Below, piece by piece: positions 46,456-58,318 of a stretch of DNA of 64,000 nt; the stretch's first letter is position 1; every line of letters begins with the position of its first letter. The DNA comes from Ectopseudomonas khazarica. GTDB taxonomy: Bacteria > Pseudomonadota > Gammaproteobacteria > Pseudomonadales > Pseudomonadaceae. A program made the position numbers and the translations under genes. The stretch spans positions 1 to 64,000 of the forward strand of contig NZ_SBHZ01000004.1 of the NCBI RefSeq assembly GCF_004521985.1, written 5' to 3'. The notes beneath the pieces are model-generated. The model saw only the letters and a list, made by a program, of their open reading frames with translations, had not been told where the DNA came from and ran no database searches.

Positions 46456-46902
46456 TTAGGCAGCGACCACGATCACCTTGACGGTGGCTTCGACGTCGGT
46501 GTGCAGGTGCAGTGCAACGTCGTACTCGCCGACCAGACGGATAGTACCGTTGGGCAGACGAACTTCAGCCTTGGCCACTTCAACGCCGGAGGCGGTCAGG
46601 GCGTCAGCGATGTCGTGGGTACCGATCGAACCGAACAGCTTGCCTTCATCGCCAGCAACGGCGGTGATGGTGACTTCCAGCTCAGCCAGTTGAGCAGCGC
46701 GAGCTTCAGCGGAAGCTTTCTTCTCGGCAGCGGCTTTTTCCAGCTCGGCGCGGCGGGCTTCGAACGCAGCTACGTTTTCAGCGGTAGCAGCGGTGGCCTT
46801 GCCTTGCGGCAGCAGGAAGTTACGGCCGTAACCGGCTTTAACGTTCACTTTGTCGCCCAGGTTGCCCAGATTGGCGATTTTTTCCAGCAGGATGACTTCC
46901 AT
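46456..46902 (-). CDS. rplI: 50S ribosomal protein L9
   Basis: A 148-residue two-domain ribosomal protein. The N-terminal domain begins [36 protein letters not shown], the long connecting helix has [20 protein letters not shown], and the C-terminal domain ends VKVIVVAA. It binds 23S rRNA domain V near L1. It is the last gene of the rpsF-rpsR-DUF2232-rplI operon. Confidence 0.98.
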   Translation of the reverse strand: MEVILLEKIANLGNLGDKVNVKAGYGRNFLLPQGKATAATAENVAAFEARRAELEKAAAEKKASAEARAAQLAELEVTITAVAGDEGKLFGSIGTHDIADALTASGVEVAKAEVRLPNGTIRLVGEYDVALHLHTDVEATVKVIVVAA

Positions 46903-46923
46903 TTGGGTCTTACCTCTTAACTT

Positions 46924-47817
46924 TTAACCTTCACCGTTCGCAGAGCCCGGGCCGTTCTTGCGCGCCAGGCGACCGCGAAAATCAAACAGACTGTCGACGA
47001 TGGCCAAGACCACCAGCAAGGGATAGATCAGCTGCATGAACAGCAGCAACGTGATGTACAGGCCCACCAGCCAGAAGCGAGCGAGGCCACCCTTTTCCAC
47101 CAGGCCATGCACCAGGGCGACCCCGGCGAACAGCAACGGCACGCTGCACAGCGGCGTGAGCATGGCCAGTTGCGGCCCGAGGTTCGGACCCAGCAGCATG
47201 CCCGCCAGCAGCAACAGCGCCTGCGGCAGGGGCAGTCTCAGGGCGCGGAACTCGCTCCCGAAACCACCCGGGTTGTACAACACGGCCTGCCAGTAACGCC
47301 CAAGTATCAGGCTCAGCAAGCTCAGGATCTGCAGCAGGGCCGCCAGCAAACCGGTCAGCACTGGCGCAATCAGGGCCTCGAGACGCTCGCGTTCGTTCAC
47401 CGTCATCTGCTGGTGAACCCCATCCAGCATGTTCGGCAGCAGCTTCTGCAGCTCGCCGGCCATGGCCGCGATGGGTTCGCGGAACACTGCCCCAAGGACA
47501 ACCCCATACACCAGGCCCAGCACCACACTGCTCAGCAGTATGCGGTTCCAGGTCCAGCTGGCGCGCAACAACAACGCCAGTCCCAGCGACCCGACCAACA
47601 CCAGCAAGGTGCGTGGTTCGCCGAAATACCACCAGGCAATCGCCGGTAGCATGGCCCAGGCCACGATGCCCAGGGCATCGTTGGCACCGCGCCGCAACAG
47701 CACCAGGCTGCCAGCGGCGGCACTCAACCAGAACAACAGCGGCATCGCTGCCGATCCCACCACCACGAGGGTGGCCTGCATGCGGCCGCGCATGATGTAT
47801 TCAGCCAGGGCACGCAT
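46924..47817 (-). CDS. DUF2232-like membrane protein between rpsR and rplI
   Basis: A 297-residue polytopic inner-membrane protein with about eight hydrophobic segments; LVYGVVLGAVFREPIAAMAG and GLLAALLQILSLLSLILGRYWQAVLYNPGGF are typical. In Pseudomonas a protein of this kind is routinely inserted between the genes for S18 and L9, and it resembles the DUF2232 family. Function unknown. Co-transcription with ribosomal genes suggests constant, growth-linked expression. Confidence 0.8.
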   Translation of the reverse strand: MRALAEYIMRGRMQATLVVVGSAAMPLLFWLSAAAGSLVLLRRGANDALGIVAWAMLPAIAWWYFGEPRTLLVLVGSLGLALLLRASWTWNRILLSSVVLGLVYGVVLGAVFREPIAAMAGELQKLLPNMLDGVHQQMTVNERERLEALIAPVLTGLLAALLQILSLLSLILGRYWQAVLYNPGGFGSEFRALRLPLPQALLLLAGMLLGPNLGPQLAMLTPLCSVPLLFAGVALVHGLVEKGGLARFWLVGLYITLLLFMQLIYPLLVVLAIVDSLFDFRGRLARKNGPGSANGEG

Positions 47818-47853
47818 GCGATCTATTCCTTAACTCTTTTCGACTATCCGATC

Positions 47854-48084
47854 TCAGCGGCCGTGGCTGTCGGTGTAGGGCAGCAGGGCCAGGAAGCGGG
47901 CGCGCTTGATAGCGGTGGCCAGCTGACGCTGATAACGAGCCTTGGTACCGGTGATACGGCTGGGAACGATCTTGCCGGTTTCCGAGATGTAGGCTTTCAG
48001 GGTGTTGAGATCTTTGAAATCGATCTCTTTCACGTCTTCAGCGGTGAAACGGCAGAATTTACGACGACGGAAGAAACGTGCCAT
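47854..48084 (-). CDS. rpsR: 30S ribosomal protein S18
   Basis: A 76-residue basic protein, [30 protein letters not shown], ending [12 protein letters not shown]. Standard sequence and length. It forms a heterodimer with S6, encoded directly upstream, on the platform of the small subunit. Confidence 0.98.
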   Translation of the reverse strand: MARFFRRRKFCRFTAEDVKEIDFKDLNTLKAYISETGKIVPSRITGTKARYQRQLATAIKRARFLALLPYTDSHGR

Positions 48085-48112
48085 GTGATTGGCTCCTCAA
48101 TAGATCCGTGGA

Positions 48113-48535
48113 TTACTCGTCAGCGTTGTCGCTGTCGTTGCTGTCGCTGTCATCGCTGTCGTTGGACTCAGCGTTTTCAGGACGTTCACGACGCTCGCGG
48201 CGCTCACTGCGGTTTTCTTCGGCCTTCAGCATCTCGGACTGACCGGTTACGGCCTCGTCGCGACGGATGACCAGGTTACGGATCACGGCGTCGTTGTAGC
48301 GGAAGCTGTCTTCCAGCTCGGCCAGGGCCTTGCCGGTGCACTCTACGTTGAGCATCACGTAGTGGGCTTTGTGGACGTTGTTGATGGCGTAAGCCAGCTG
48401 ACGACGGCCCCAGTCTTCCAGGCGGTGAATCTTGCCACCGTCTTCTTCGATCAGCTTGGTGTAACGCTCGACCATGCCGCCGACTTGCTCGCTCTGGTCC
48501 GGGTGAACCAGAAAGATGATTTCGTAATGACGCAT
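48113..48535 (-). CDS. rpsF: 30S ribosomal protein S6
   Basis: A 140-residue protein with the S6 alpha/beta fold ([33 protein letters not shown] [18 protein letters not shown]). The C-terminal tail is long and acidic ([28 protein letters not shown] part), the region that RimK extends with glutamates in related bacteria. It is the first gene of the operon; rlmB and rnr lie upstream with a candidate hairpin at 48632-48650. Confidence 0.97.
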   Translation of the reverse strand: MRHYEIIFLVHPDQSEQVGGMVERYTKLIEEDGGKIHRLEDWGRRQLAYAINNVHKAHYVMLNVECTGKALAELEDSFRYNDAVIRNLVIRRDEAVTGQSEMLKAEENRSERRERRERPENAESNDSDDSDSNDSDNADE

Positions 48536-48709
48536 AAATGCTCCTTACGGGTTGTAGCCTGCCAACTAAGGTGGTCAGGCAAGGAGTGGGTTTTCTCGTG
48601 ATGAGCTCACCGGACGTAAGGCATAGAAAAGCCTGCCGTCACGGCAAGGGGCGCCATTCTAGAGAAGCCCCCTGCCGCACGCAAGGTGAACTGGCGATTA
48701 TTTGAACAG

Positions 48710-49462
48710 TCAGCCGCGCACCCTGGCCTGGCGCTGGCGCACCGCCTCGAACAGGCAGACGCCGGTGGCGACCGATACGTTCAGGCTGCTGACGCTGCCG
48801 CCCATGGGCAGCTTGACCAGGTAATCGCAATGCTCGCGGGTCAGGCGGCGCATGCCCTTGCCTTCGGCGCCCATCACCAGCACCGTCGGCCCGGTCATGT
48901 CGAGCTGGTACAGCTCCTGCTCCACCTCACCGGCGGTGCCGACGACCCACAGGCCTTTCTTCTGCAGCTTCTCCAGGGTCCGCGCCAAGTTCGTCACCGC
49001 GACCAGCGGAATGACCTCGGCGGCGCCGCAGGCCACCTTGCGCACGGTGGCGTTGAGAGTGGCCGACTTGTCCTTGGGCACGATCACCGCCTGCGCACCC
49101 GCGGCATCGGCCGTACGCAGACAGGCCCCCAGGTTGTGCGGATCGGTGACACCGTCGAGCACCAGCAGCAAGGGCACGCCCTCGCTACGTTCGAGCAGCT
49201 CGTCGAGCATGTTCTCGCCCCAGACCTGGCTCGGACTGACCTCGGCGACCACGCCCTGGTGCACGCCCTCGGCCCACTCGTCGAGTTCCTGGCGCTCCTT
49301 GTGCCCGACCGGCACGCGGTGCTGCGCCGCCAGCTCCAGCATCGGCTGGATACGCGGCGCCTGGCGGCTCTCGGCCAGCCACAACTGCTTGACCCGCTTG
49401 GGGTGATGGCGCAGCAGCGCCTCCACGGCATGCACGCCGTAGACCTTCTCCAACTGACTCAT
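48710..49462 (-). CDS. rlmB: 23S rRNA (guanosine-2'-O-)-methyltransferase RlmB
   Basis: A 250-residue SpoU-family methyltransferase that methylates G2251 of 23S rRNA using SAM. The knotted fold motifs are present: VLDGVTDPHNLGACLRTADA (motif 1), VLVMGAEGKGMRRLTREHCD (motif 2) and VKLPMGGSVSSLNVSVATGV (motif 3). Its ATG overlaps the rnr stop by ATGA, so the two are coupled. Standard length. Confidence 0.97.
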   Translation of the reverse strand: MSQLEKVYGVHAVEALLRHHPKRVKQLWLAESRQAPRIQPMLELAAQHRVPVGHKERQELDEWAEGVHQGVVAEVSPSQVWGENMLDELLERSEGVPLLLVLDGVTDPHNLGACLRTADAAGAQAVIVPKDKSATLNATVRKVACGAAEVIPLVAVTNLARTLEKLQKKGLWVVGTAGEVEQELYQLDMTGPTVLVMGAEGKGMRRLTREHCDYLVKLPMGGSVSSLNVSVATGVCLFEAVRQRQARVRG

Positions 49463-51948
49463 CGTTTCGCCTTACGCTTGCTCGGCTTGCCGCCAGCGGT
49501 CGCCTCGGCCTTGCCCTTGGGTGCAGGCGCGCCCTTGCGATGGCTGGACGATTTCTTCGCCGGTGCCTTGGCGCCGCCCTTCTTCGCTCCATCGAGCAGG
49601 GCCTTCTTCACCTCGCGGCTTTTCTGCACGTCGGTATTGCCCATGCCGCCGCGCTTGCCCGTGCGACGGGCGTCATCACCCTTGCCGGCCTTACCCTGGC
49701 TCAGCTCGAAGTCGATCTTGCGTTCGTCGAGGTCGACCCGCATCACCTTGACCTCGACGCTGTCGCCCAGGCGGAAGCTGCGACCACTGCGCTCGCCGGA
49801 CAGGCGATGATGGACGGGATCGAAGTGGTAGTAGTCGGCCGGCAACGCGGTCACGTGCACCAGGCCCTCGACATAGATGTCGCGCAGCTCGACGAAGATG
49901 CCGAAGCCGGTCACCGCGGTGATCACGCCTTCGAAGGTCTCGCCGACGCGATCCTGCATGAACTCGCACTTGAGCCAGTTGACCACGTCACGGGTGGCCT
50001 CGTCGGCGCGGCGCTCGGTCATCGAGCACTGCTCGCCGAGTTTCTCCAGGGCCGCCTCGTCGTACGGATAGATGCGCGCCTTGGGCATGGCCGCCGCACC
50101 GGCGCGCTCGACATGCGAGGTTTCCCGCTTGGAGCGAATCATGCTGCGAATGGCGCGGTGCACCAGCAGGTCGGGATAGCGACGGATCGGCGAAGTGAAG
50201 TGGGTGTAGGCCTCGTAGTTGAGACCGAAGTGCCCTTCGTTCTGCGCGCTGTACACCGCCTGGCTGAGCGATCGCAGCATCACGGTCTGGATCAGGTGGA
50301 AGTCCGGACGCTCGCGGATGCTCTCCAGCAGGCGCTGGTAGTCCTTCGGCGACGGGCCATCCTTGGACTTGCCGCGCTGCAGCGACAGGCCAAGCTCACC
50401 GAGGAACTGCTTGAGCTTTTCCAGGCGCTCCGGCGGCGGGCCATCGTGCACGCGATACAGCGAGGGAATCTCGTGATCCTGCATGAAGCGTGCGGTGGCC
50501 ACGTTGGCGGCCAGCATGCACTCCTCGATCAGCTTGTGCGCATCGTTGCGCTGGGTCGGACGGATCTCGTCGATCTTGCGATCGGAGCCGAAGACGATGC
50601 GCGTTTCCTGCGTATCGAAATCGATGGCGCCGCGCTCGTGACGTGCGGCGACCAGCACCTGATAGAGCGCATACAGCTCCTTGAGGTGCGGCAGGACCGC
50701 CTTGTACTCGCTGCGCAGGGCCTTGCCTTCGGCGCCCTTGGGATCTTCCAGCATGTAGCTGACCTTGTTGTAGGTCAGCCGCGCATGGGAGTGGATCACC
50801 GCCTCGTAGAACTTGTAGTCGACCATCTGGCCGCTCTTGGACATGCTCATCTCGCAGACCATGGCCAGACGATCGACATGCGGGTTGAGCGAGCACAGGC
50901 CGTTGGACAGCTCCTCCGGCAGCATCGGCACGACGCGCTCGGGGAAGTACACCGAGTTGCCACGCTCCACCGCTTCGGCATCCAGCGCCGAACCGACCTT
51001 CACGTAATGCGACACGTCGGCGATGGCCACGTACAGCTTCCAGCCACCGGAGAACAGCTTCCAGCGGCTGCTGTTCTTCTCGCAGTAGACGGCGTCGTCG
51101 AAGTCGCGCGCATCCTCGCCATCGATGGTGACGAACGGCAGATGACGCAGATCGACGCGCTTCTCCTTGTCCTTCTCTTCCACCTCGGGCTTGAGCTTGC
51201 GCGCTTCCTTGATCACGGCCTCGGGCCAGACATGCGGAATGTCGTAGCTGCGCAGCGCCACGTCGATTTCCATGCCCGGCGCCATGTAGTTGCCGATCAC
51301 CTCGACGATGTCGCCCTGCGGCTGGAAGCGCTGCGTCGGCCAGTGGGTGATCTTGATCTCGACGAACTGACCGATGCGCGCACCGGCGGTGCGGCCCGGA
51401 GTGACCAGCACTTCCTGCTGAATCTTCGGGTTGTCCGCGACCACGAAGCCGATACCGTTCTCTTCGTAGTAGCGACCGACGACGCTCTCGTGAGCACGCT
51501 CGATCACCTCGACGATACCGCCCTCGCGGCGCCCGCGACGGTCGAAACCGGCCACGCGCACCAGGGCCCGGTCGCCGTCGAAGACCAGGCGCATCTGCGC
51601 CGGGCTGAGGAACAGGTCGTCACTGCCGTCGTCCGGCACCAGGAAGCCGAAACCGTCGCGGTGACCGCTGATGCGACCGCAGATCAGGTCGAGCTTGTCC
51701 ACCGGGGCATAGCTGCCTCGCCGGGTATAGATCAGTTGACCGTCGCGCTCCATGGCGCGCAGGCGGCGGCGCAGGGCTTCGAGCTGGTCTTCGGTTTCGA
51801 GACCGAACTCTTCGACCAGCTGCTCGCGGCTGGCGGGCGAACCACGTTCGGCCAGATGGGCCAGGATCAGTTCGCGGCTGGGAATGGGGTTTTCGTATTT
51901 TTCCGCCTCGCGGGCGGCCTCGGGATCGAGGGATTGCCAATCGGCCAT
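49459..51948 (-). CDS. rnr: Ribonuclease R
   Basis: An 829-residue 3'-5' exoribonuclease that degrades structured RNA. Order: N-terminal winged helix, two cold-shock OB domains (about 80-240), the RNB catalytic domain with TIDGEDARDFDDAV (the acidic Mg-binding cluster) near residue 268, an S1 domain (VGETFEGVITAVTGFGIFVE) near residue 645, and a basic Lys-rich tail. It clears defective mRNA and rRNA and acts with trans-translation. The tRNA-Leu promoter lies 118 bases upstream on the opposite strand. Confidence 0.97.
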   Translation of the reverse strand: MADWQSLDPEAAREAEKYENPIPSRELILAHLAERGSPASREQLVEEFGLETEDQLEALRRRLRAMERDGQLIYTRRGSYAPVDKLDLICGRISGHRDGFGFLVPDDGSDDLFLSPAQMRLVFDGDRALVRVAGFDRRGRREGGIVEVIERAHESVVGRYYEENGIGFVVADNPKIQQEVLVTPGRTAGARIGQFVEIKITHWPTQRFQPQGDIVEVIGNYMAPGMEIDVALRSYDIPHVWPEAVIKEARKLKPEVEEKDKEKRVDLRHLPFVTIDGEDARDFDDAVYCEKNSSRWKLFSGGWKLYVAIADVSHYVKVGSALDAEAVERGNSVYFPERVVPMLPEELSNGLCSLNPHVDRLAMVCEMSMSKSGQMVDYKFYEAVIHSHARLTYNKVSYMLEDPKGAEGKALRSEYKAVLPHLKELYALYQVLVAARHERGAIDFDTQETRIVFGSDRKIDEIRPTQRNDAHKLIEECMLAANVATARFMQDHEIPSLYRVHDGPPPERLEKLKQFLGELGLSLQRGKSKDGPSPKDYQRLLESIRERPDFHLIQTVMLRSLSQAVYSAQNEGHFGLNYEAYTHFTSPIRRYPDLLVHRAIRSMIRSKRETSHVERAGAAAMPKARIYPYDEAALEKLGEQCSMTERRADEATRDVVNWLKCEFMQDRVGETFEGVITAVTGFGIFVELRDIYVEGLVHVTALPADYYHFDPVHHRLSGERSGRSFRLGDSVEVKVMRVDLDERKIDFELSQGKAGKGDDARRTGKRGGMGNTDVQKSREVKKALLDGAKKGGAKAPAKKSSSHRKGAPAPKGKAEATAGGKPSKRKAKR

Positions 51949-52065
51949 TTAAAGGGGGTTACCTATGCGTATGTATAAAGGTGTGTGTGCCATATGCCTA
52001 TTGAAGCGCGAAATCGGCATCCGGGGCAGCTTTTCCGGCGACAATAATTTTTTTGGGGTCAGGGG

Positions 52066-52094
52066 TTTACAAGGTAAATGCCCGCCCGTATAGT
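52066..52094 (+). promoter_or_regulatory. Sigma-70 promoter of the tRNA-Leu pair
   Basis: TTTACA (-35), a 17-base spacer and TATAGT (-10), followed by a GC-rich discriminator TTCGCGCCC typical of stringently controlled stable-RNA promoters. The transcript would start near 52101 and reach tRNA copy 1 after about 57 bases. Confidence 0.85.
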
Positions 52095-52157
52095 TCGCGC
52101 CCACAGCGTCGAGGAGACGTTGTAACACGAAGCAGATGATGATTCATCGGTTTCAGT

Positions 52158-52244
52158 GCCCAGGTGGCGGAATTGGTAGACGCGCTGGTTTCAGGTATCA
52201 GTGGTGGCAACACCGTGGAAGTTCGAGTCTTCTCCTGGGCACCA
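52158..52244 (+). tRNA. tRNA-Leu (anticodon CAG), copy 1
   Basis: 87 bases. Acceptor GCCCAGG pairs with CCTGGGC, followed by the encoded ACCA. Anticodon stem CTGGT/ATCAG holds the loop TTCAGGT, so the anticodon is CAG, reading CUG, the dominant leucine codon in GC-rich Pseudomonas. The long variable arm (TGGTGGCAACACCGT) and T-loop TTCGAGT confirm a class II leucine tRNA. Confidence 0.97.
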
Positions 52245-52249
52245 AATTC

Positions 52250-52276
52250 GTGAAGCAGATTGATAACCTGTTTCAC
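52250..52276 (+). other. Inter-tRNA processing hairpin
   Basis: GTGAAGCAG-ATTGATAAC-CTGTTTCAC pairs over 9 bases (one G-U) in the 80-base spacer between the two tRNAs. It could guide RNase E/P cleavage of the dimeric precursor. Confidence 0.5.
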
Positions 52277-52324
52277 AATAACGGACGCAGTGATCCGTAT
52301 CGGCAACGATGAACATTGCAGTGT

Positions 52325-52411
52325 GCCCAGGTGGCGGAATTGGTAGACGCGCTGGTTTCAGGTATCAGTGGTGGCAACACCGTGGAAGTTCGAGTCTTCT
52401 CCTGGGCACCA
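52325..52411 (+). tRNA. tRNA-Leu (anticodon CAG), copy 2
   Basis: Identical over 87 bases to copy 1, with the same acceptor, CAG anticodon and encoded CCA. It starts 167 bases after copy 1 and is followed 9 bases later by a strong terminator, so both form one transcript. Confidence 0.97.
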
Positions 52412-52420
52412 AAATTCAAG

Positions 52421-52449
52421 AAAACCGAGTCGAAAGACTCGGTTTTTTT
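52421..52449 (+). terminator. Intrinsic terminator of the tRNA-Leu operon
   Basis: ACCGAGTC-GAAA-GACTCGGT with a GNRA-type loop, then seven T. It ends the tRNA transcript and, in reverse (AAAA at 52421-52424), could also help end the chemoreceptor transcript. Confidence 0.9.
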
Positions 52450-52489
52450 ATGCCCGCAGAAAAAGGCCGCCAGCAGGCGGCCTCCACAC

Positions 52490-54424
52490 TCAGACCTTGA
52501 ACTGCCCCAGACTGGCCTTGAGCTGCGCCGCCAGCTCGTCCAGCGCTCGCGCATTGCCGGCGATGGCCGTCACCGCTTCTGCGGCACGCCGCGCCTCGGC
52601 ATGAATCACCTCGACCCGCTCACGCACCGCCCCGGCGCCCTGCGCCTGGTGCGCCGCCGCCTGCGTCGCGGCATTGATGGCGCCATGCACCTCATCCACC
52701 GACTGCTGCACCGATTGCTGCAGGCGCGCACTGTCGCGCAGCACCTCGAGCCCTTCGTTGCCCTGGGTGCCCGCCTGGGTGATGGCCGCCACCGCTTCCT
52801 GTGCGCCCCGCTGCAGGGCAGCGATGTGCGTCTGGATGTCGCCGGTGGATTGCTGGGTCTTGCTGGCCAGGGCACGCACCTCGTCCGCCACCACGGCGAA
52901 ACCGCGACCGCTTTCCCCGGCCCGTGCCGCCTCGATGGCCGCGTTCAGCGCCAGCAGGTTGGTCTGCTCGGCGATGGACTGAATCACGGTCAACACCACC
53001 TCGATCTGCTCGCTCTGCTTGGCCAGGCGCTCGATCACCGCCGAACCGTCCGCCACACGGGCGACCAGCCCCTCGATCAGAGCGGATAGCCGCTGAGCGA
53101 TCGCCGCATTCTCATGCGCCGCCTGGCGAATGGTGTCGACGCGCTGCAGCGCCTCCTGCATCGCCTGGCTCTCGGACTGCGCCTCATCCGCCATCTGCTC
53201 CAGCGCCTGCAGGCTGCCCGCCACCTCGTCACGCTGGCGACCGGCCGCCGCTTCCGCCGCCACGCCGCGCTCGGTCAGGCTGCGAATCTGCTCGCCGGTG
53301 CGCAGCGCCACCTCGCCGGACTCGCGCACGATGGGTTGCAACTTGGCGATGAAGCGATTGACCGCCCCCGCCATCTCACCCACTTCATCCTGGCTGCGAA
53401 CATCCACGCGGCGCGTCAGGTCGCCCTCACCCGCCGCCAGATCGTTGAGCGCATCGCTGAGCAGGCGCAGGCGGCTGAGCACCCGCCAGCCCAGCACCAG
53501 CGCCACCGCCATCAGCGCCACGGCACCAACCACCAGCAAACCCAGGGCGATGTTCCAGCGCAGCGTGTCCGCTGCGGCACGCACCGACTCGCCGCCATTG
53601 CGCGCCATTTCGTCGGTGTAGCGCTCGGCCGACTTCAGCCGCTCACGCAAGGCCCGCGCCGCCTCTTCCGACGCCCCCGACAGGCTGCTGTCGACCAGCT
53701 CGCCCGCGCCGTTGACCAGCCCGTTGAAGCGCCCGTCGAGTGCCGCCAGCTCACGCTCGACCACCTCCAGCGAGAGCCCCATCTGGATCTTGCCGATCTG
53801 CGCGCCCATCGGATTGATTTCCGCCTCGACGATGTACACCCGCGGATCACGCGAGGCGGCGTCGACCAACTTGTCCAGCGGCGAACTGCCCTGCCCCGCC
53901 GCGACCAGCTCGCGCACCCGTGAGTTGCTGCGGTTGAAATTGCGCGTCAGGCGCTTGCCCTCGGCGTCGTAGACCACCGCGAAGAGCACCGCCGGGTCCT
54001 GCTGCGCGATACGGGTCAGGGCCGTCAGCGCCGGAACGTCCAGGTCCCATATGGCCTTGGGCGCCACCCCGGCGAGCAGCCGCGCCAGCGATTGCCCGGA
54101 CTGCTTGAGACTGCCCTCGAGCACCTCGCGCAGTTGCGCCTGCTCGCTCTTGAGCTGCCCGGAAAGGCCCTCGGTAAGGCGTGCGCGAGTGCTCTGCGAG
54201 AGCGCCGCCAGGCCCTGGCTCATCTCCTGCTCGGCCAGGTTCAGCTCGTCGCCCAGGCGCCTGCTTTCGCCGCCCAGACGCTGGGCGAGATCCTCGACCA
54301 TGCCATTGACCGACGCCCCCATCAGCCACACCGCAAGCCCGACTTGCACCAACATGGCCAGACCCAGGGCAACGTACACCGGGCGCAGCAGACGACTGCG
54401 CAACATCGAAACGATGGCGAACAC
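52490..54424 (-). CDS. Methyl-accepting chemotaxis protein
   Basis: A 644-residue chemoreceptor: first membrane helix (about 12-32), periplasmic sensor domain (about 33-285), second membrane helix (about 290-312), HAMP (about 313-365) and the cytoplasmic signalling helix hairpin with the tip motif [20 protein letters not shown], then [20 protein letters not shown]. No C-terminal pentapeptide tether (ends KASLGQFKV). The ligand is not recognisable. I chose the GTG at 54424 because GAGGAG is 8 bases upstream; alternatives are TTG 54430 and ATG 54406. Confidence 0.9.
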   Translation of the reverse strand: MFAIVSMLRSRLLRPVYVALGLAMLVQVGLAVWLMGASVNGMVEDLAQRLGGESRRLGDELNLAEQEMSQGLAALSQSTRARLTEGLSGQLKSEQAQLREVLEGSLKQSGQSLARLLAGVAPKAIWDLDVPALTALTRIAQQDPAVLFAVVYDAEGKRLTRNFNRSNSRVRELVAAGQGSSPLDKLVDAASRDPRVYIVEAEINPMGAQIGKIQMGLSLEVVERELAALDGRFNGLVNGAGELVDSSLSGASEEAARALRERLKSAERYTDEMARNGGESVRAAADTLRWNIALGLLVVGAVALMAVALVLGWRVLSRLRLLSDALNDLAAGEGDLTRRVDVRSQDEVGEMAGAVNRFIAKLQPIVRESGEVALRTGEQIRSLTERGVAAEAAAGRQRDEVAGSLQALEQMADEAQSESQAMQEALQRVDTIRQAAHENAAIAQRLSALIEGLVARVADGSAVIERLAKQSEQIEVVLTVIQSIAEQTNLLALNAAIEAARAGESGRGFAVVADEVRALASKTQQSTGDIQTHIAALQRGAQEAVAAITQAGTQGNEGLEVLRDSARLQQSVQQSVDEVHGAINAATQAAAHQAQGAGAVRERVEVIHAEARRAAEAVTAIAGNARALDELAAQLKASLGQFKV

Positions 54425-54516
54425 GGGCAACACTCCTCAACGACCGTAATCGTGTTAACGGCGACTTCCGGGATAAATTTAGCTCAAGCAAGCTTCATAC
54501 CCGGCACCCGGATACG

Positions 54517-54542
54517 AAAAGACCGCCCGGAGGCGGTCTTTT
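54517..54542. terminator. Bidirectional intrinsic terminator after purA
   Basis: AAAAGACCGCC-CGGA-GGCGGTCTTTT is a perfect 11-base stem with A and T runs. It lies 18 bases beyond the purA stop and works on both strands. Confidence 0.85.
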
Positions 54543-54560
54543 CAGTGATCGAACGGGCGA

Positions 54561-57100
<2,540 letters not shown>

Positions 57101-57137
57101 TTCGCCATTCCCCTCTCGATCCGGGCGGCACAAGCCT

Positions 57138-57323
57138 TCAGTGAAGCAGATAGAGAAGAGCCGTACCCAGCAGCATGCTGGCCAGCCCCATAAGACGCAG
57201 TCGGCGGTCGGGCAGCCGGGCTGCCTGCATTACCGCCCCGCGCCAGTGGCGCGGATAGAGGAAGGGCAGGATGCCTTCCAGCACCAGTACCAGACACAGA
57301 GCGATGCCGAGTTCCTGCCACAT
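57138..57323 (-). CDS. DUF2065 small membrane protein
   Basis: A 61-residue protein with two hydrophobic segments, [20 protein letters not shown] and [18 protein letters not shown], separated by a basic loop. Family function unknown. It routinely lies between hflC and hisZ. The start is the ATG at 57323; a GTG at 57332 has no ribosome-binding site. The terminator upstream suggests a promoter of its own or read-through. Confidence 0.82.
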   Translation of the reverse strand: MWQELGIALCLVLVLEGILPFLYPRHWRGAVMQAARLPDRRLRLMGLASMLLGTALLYLLH

Positions 57324-57338
57324 GATTCCCACAGACGC

Positions 57339-57362
57339 AAAAAAGCCGGGATTTTCCCGGCT
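57339..57362 (-). terminator. Intrinsic terminator after hflC
   Basis: On the minus strand AGCCGGG-AAAAT-CCCGGCT followed by TTTTT. It ends the hfq-hflX-hflK-hflC transcript before the DUF2065-hisZ-purA group. Confidence 0.8.
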
Positions 57363-57402
57363 GCCGCATCATACCACGCTAAAAGCCTCGAGCCACAAGC
57401 TT

Positions 57403-57441
57403 CAAGCCGCAAGTAGACGACCAGCGCCTGCTTGCGGCTTG
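57403..57441. repeat. Inverted repeat of the AAGCCGCAAG type
   Basis: CAAGCCGCAAG and CTTGCGGCTTG form a perfect 11-base inverted repeat with a 17-base loop; flanking AAGCTTCAAG and TTGCGGCTC copies resemble the short CAAGCTTCAAG-type intergenic repeats common in Pseudomonas. Confidence 0.55.
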
Positions 57442-57448
57442 TTGCGGC

Positions 57449-58318
57449 TCAAGGTTTGGCTTTTTCCAGGTAGCGGAAGAAATCGCTACTCGGGTCCAGC
57501 ACCAGCACATCGCGCTTGTCAGCGAAGCTTTCGCGATAGGCCTTGAGGCTACGGTAGAAGGCGTAGAACTCCTGGTCCTGGCCGTAGGCACGGGCGTAGA
57601 TGGCGGCTGCCTGGGCATCACCGTCACCGCGCAGCTCTTCGGCCTGGCGATAGGCCTCGGCCAGCAGCACGCGGCGCTGACGGTCGGCGTCGGCACGAAT
57701 GCCTTCAGCCAGCTCGCGACCCTTGGCGCGATGCTCGCGCGCCTCACGCTCACGCTCGGTGCTCATCCGCTCGAAGACGCTGCGGTTGACCTCACGCGGC
57801 AGATCGATGGCCTTGACCCGCACATCGACCACTTCGATACCCAGCTCGCGCTCGGCGGCGCGGTTGAGCGTCGAGGTCACATCGGCCATCAGCGCATCAC
57901 GCTCGCCAGACACAGACTCGTGCAGGGTGCGCTTGCCGAACTGGTCACGCAGCGAGGCCTCCAGACGACGCGCCAGGCGCTCGTCGGCGACCTGCTTCAG
58001 GCCCGAGGTGGACTGATAGAAGCGCTCGGCATCCTTCACCCGCCACTTGGCGTAGGCGTCGACCATCAGCGCCTTCTTCTCCAGGGTGAGGAAGCGCGAC
58101 GACGTCGAATCCAGGGTCAGCAGGCGAGCGTCGAAGATGCGCACCTGGTTCACGTACGGAATCTTCACGTGCAGGCCCGGCTTGACGTCCGGGTTGACCA
58201 CACGGCCGAACTGCAGCAATACCGCACGTTCGGTCTGCGCCACGATGTAGAAGCTGTTCCACGCCACCAGCGCCAGAACCACGGCCACGATCAGGCCGAT
58301 CAGGGACTTGTTGCTCAT
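57449..58318 (-). CDS. hflC: HflC, SPFH-family membrane protease modulator
   Basis: A 289-residue protein with one N-terminal membrane helix (about 4-20, LIGLIVAVVLALVAW) and a periplasmic SPFH/band-7 domain (LLQFGRVVNPDVKPGLHVKI) followed by a long coiled coil (ERMSTEREREAREHRAKGRE). With HflK it forms a large assembly enclosing FtsH. The ATG at 58318 overlaps the hflK stop (TGATG) with GGGAGGG upstream. Confidence 0.95.
   Translation of the reverse strand: MSNKSLIGLIVAVVLALVAWNSFYIVAQTERAVLLQFGRVVNPDVKPGLHVKIPYVNQVRIFDARLLTLDSTSSRFLTLEKKALMVDAYAKWRVKDAERFYQSTSGLKQVADERLARRLEASLRDQFGKRTLHESVSGERDALMADVTSTLNRAAERELGIEVVDVRVKAIDLPREVNRSVFERMSTEREREAREHRAKGRELAEGIRADADRQRRVLLAEAYRQAEELRGDGDAQAAAIYARAYGQDQEFYAFYRSLKAYRESFADKRDVLVLDPSSDFFRYLEKAKP

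Noticed and set aside
49540..51978. 812-codon plus-strand frame opposite rnr
   Set aside because: Shadow of RNase R for the same reasons; no ribosome-binding site or known domain.
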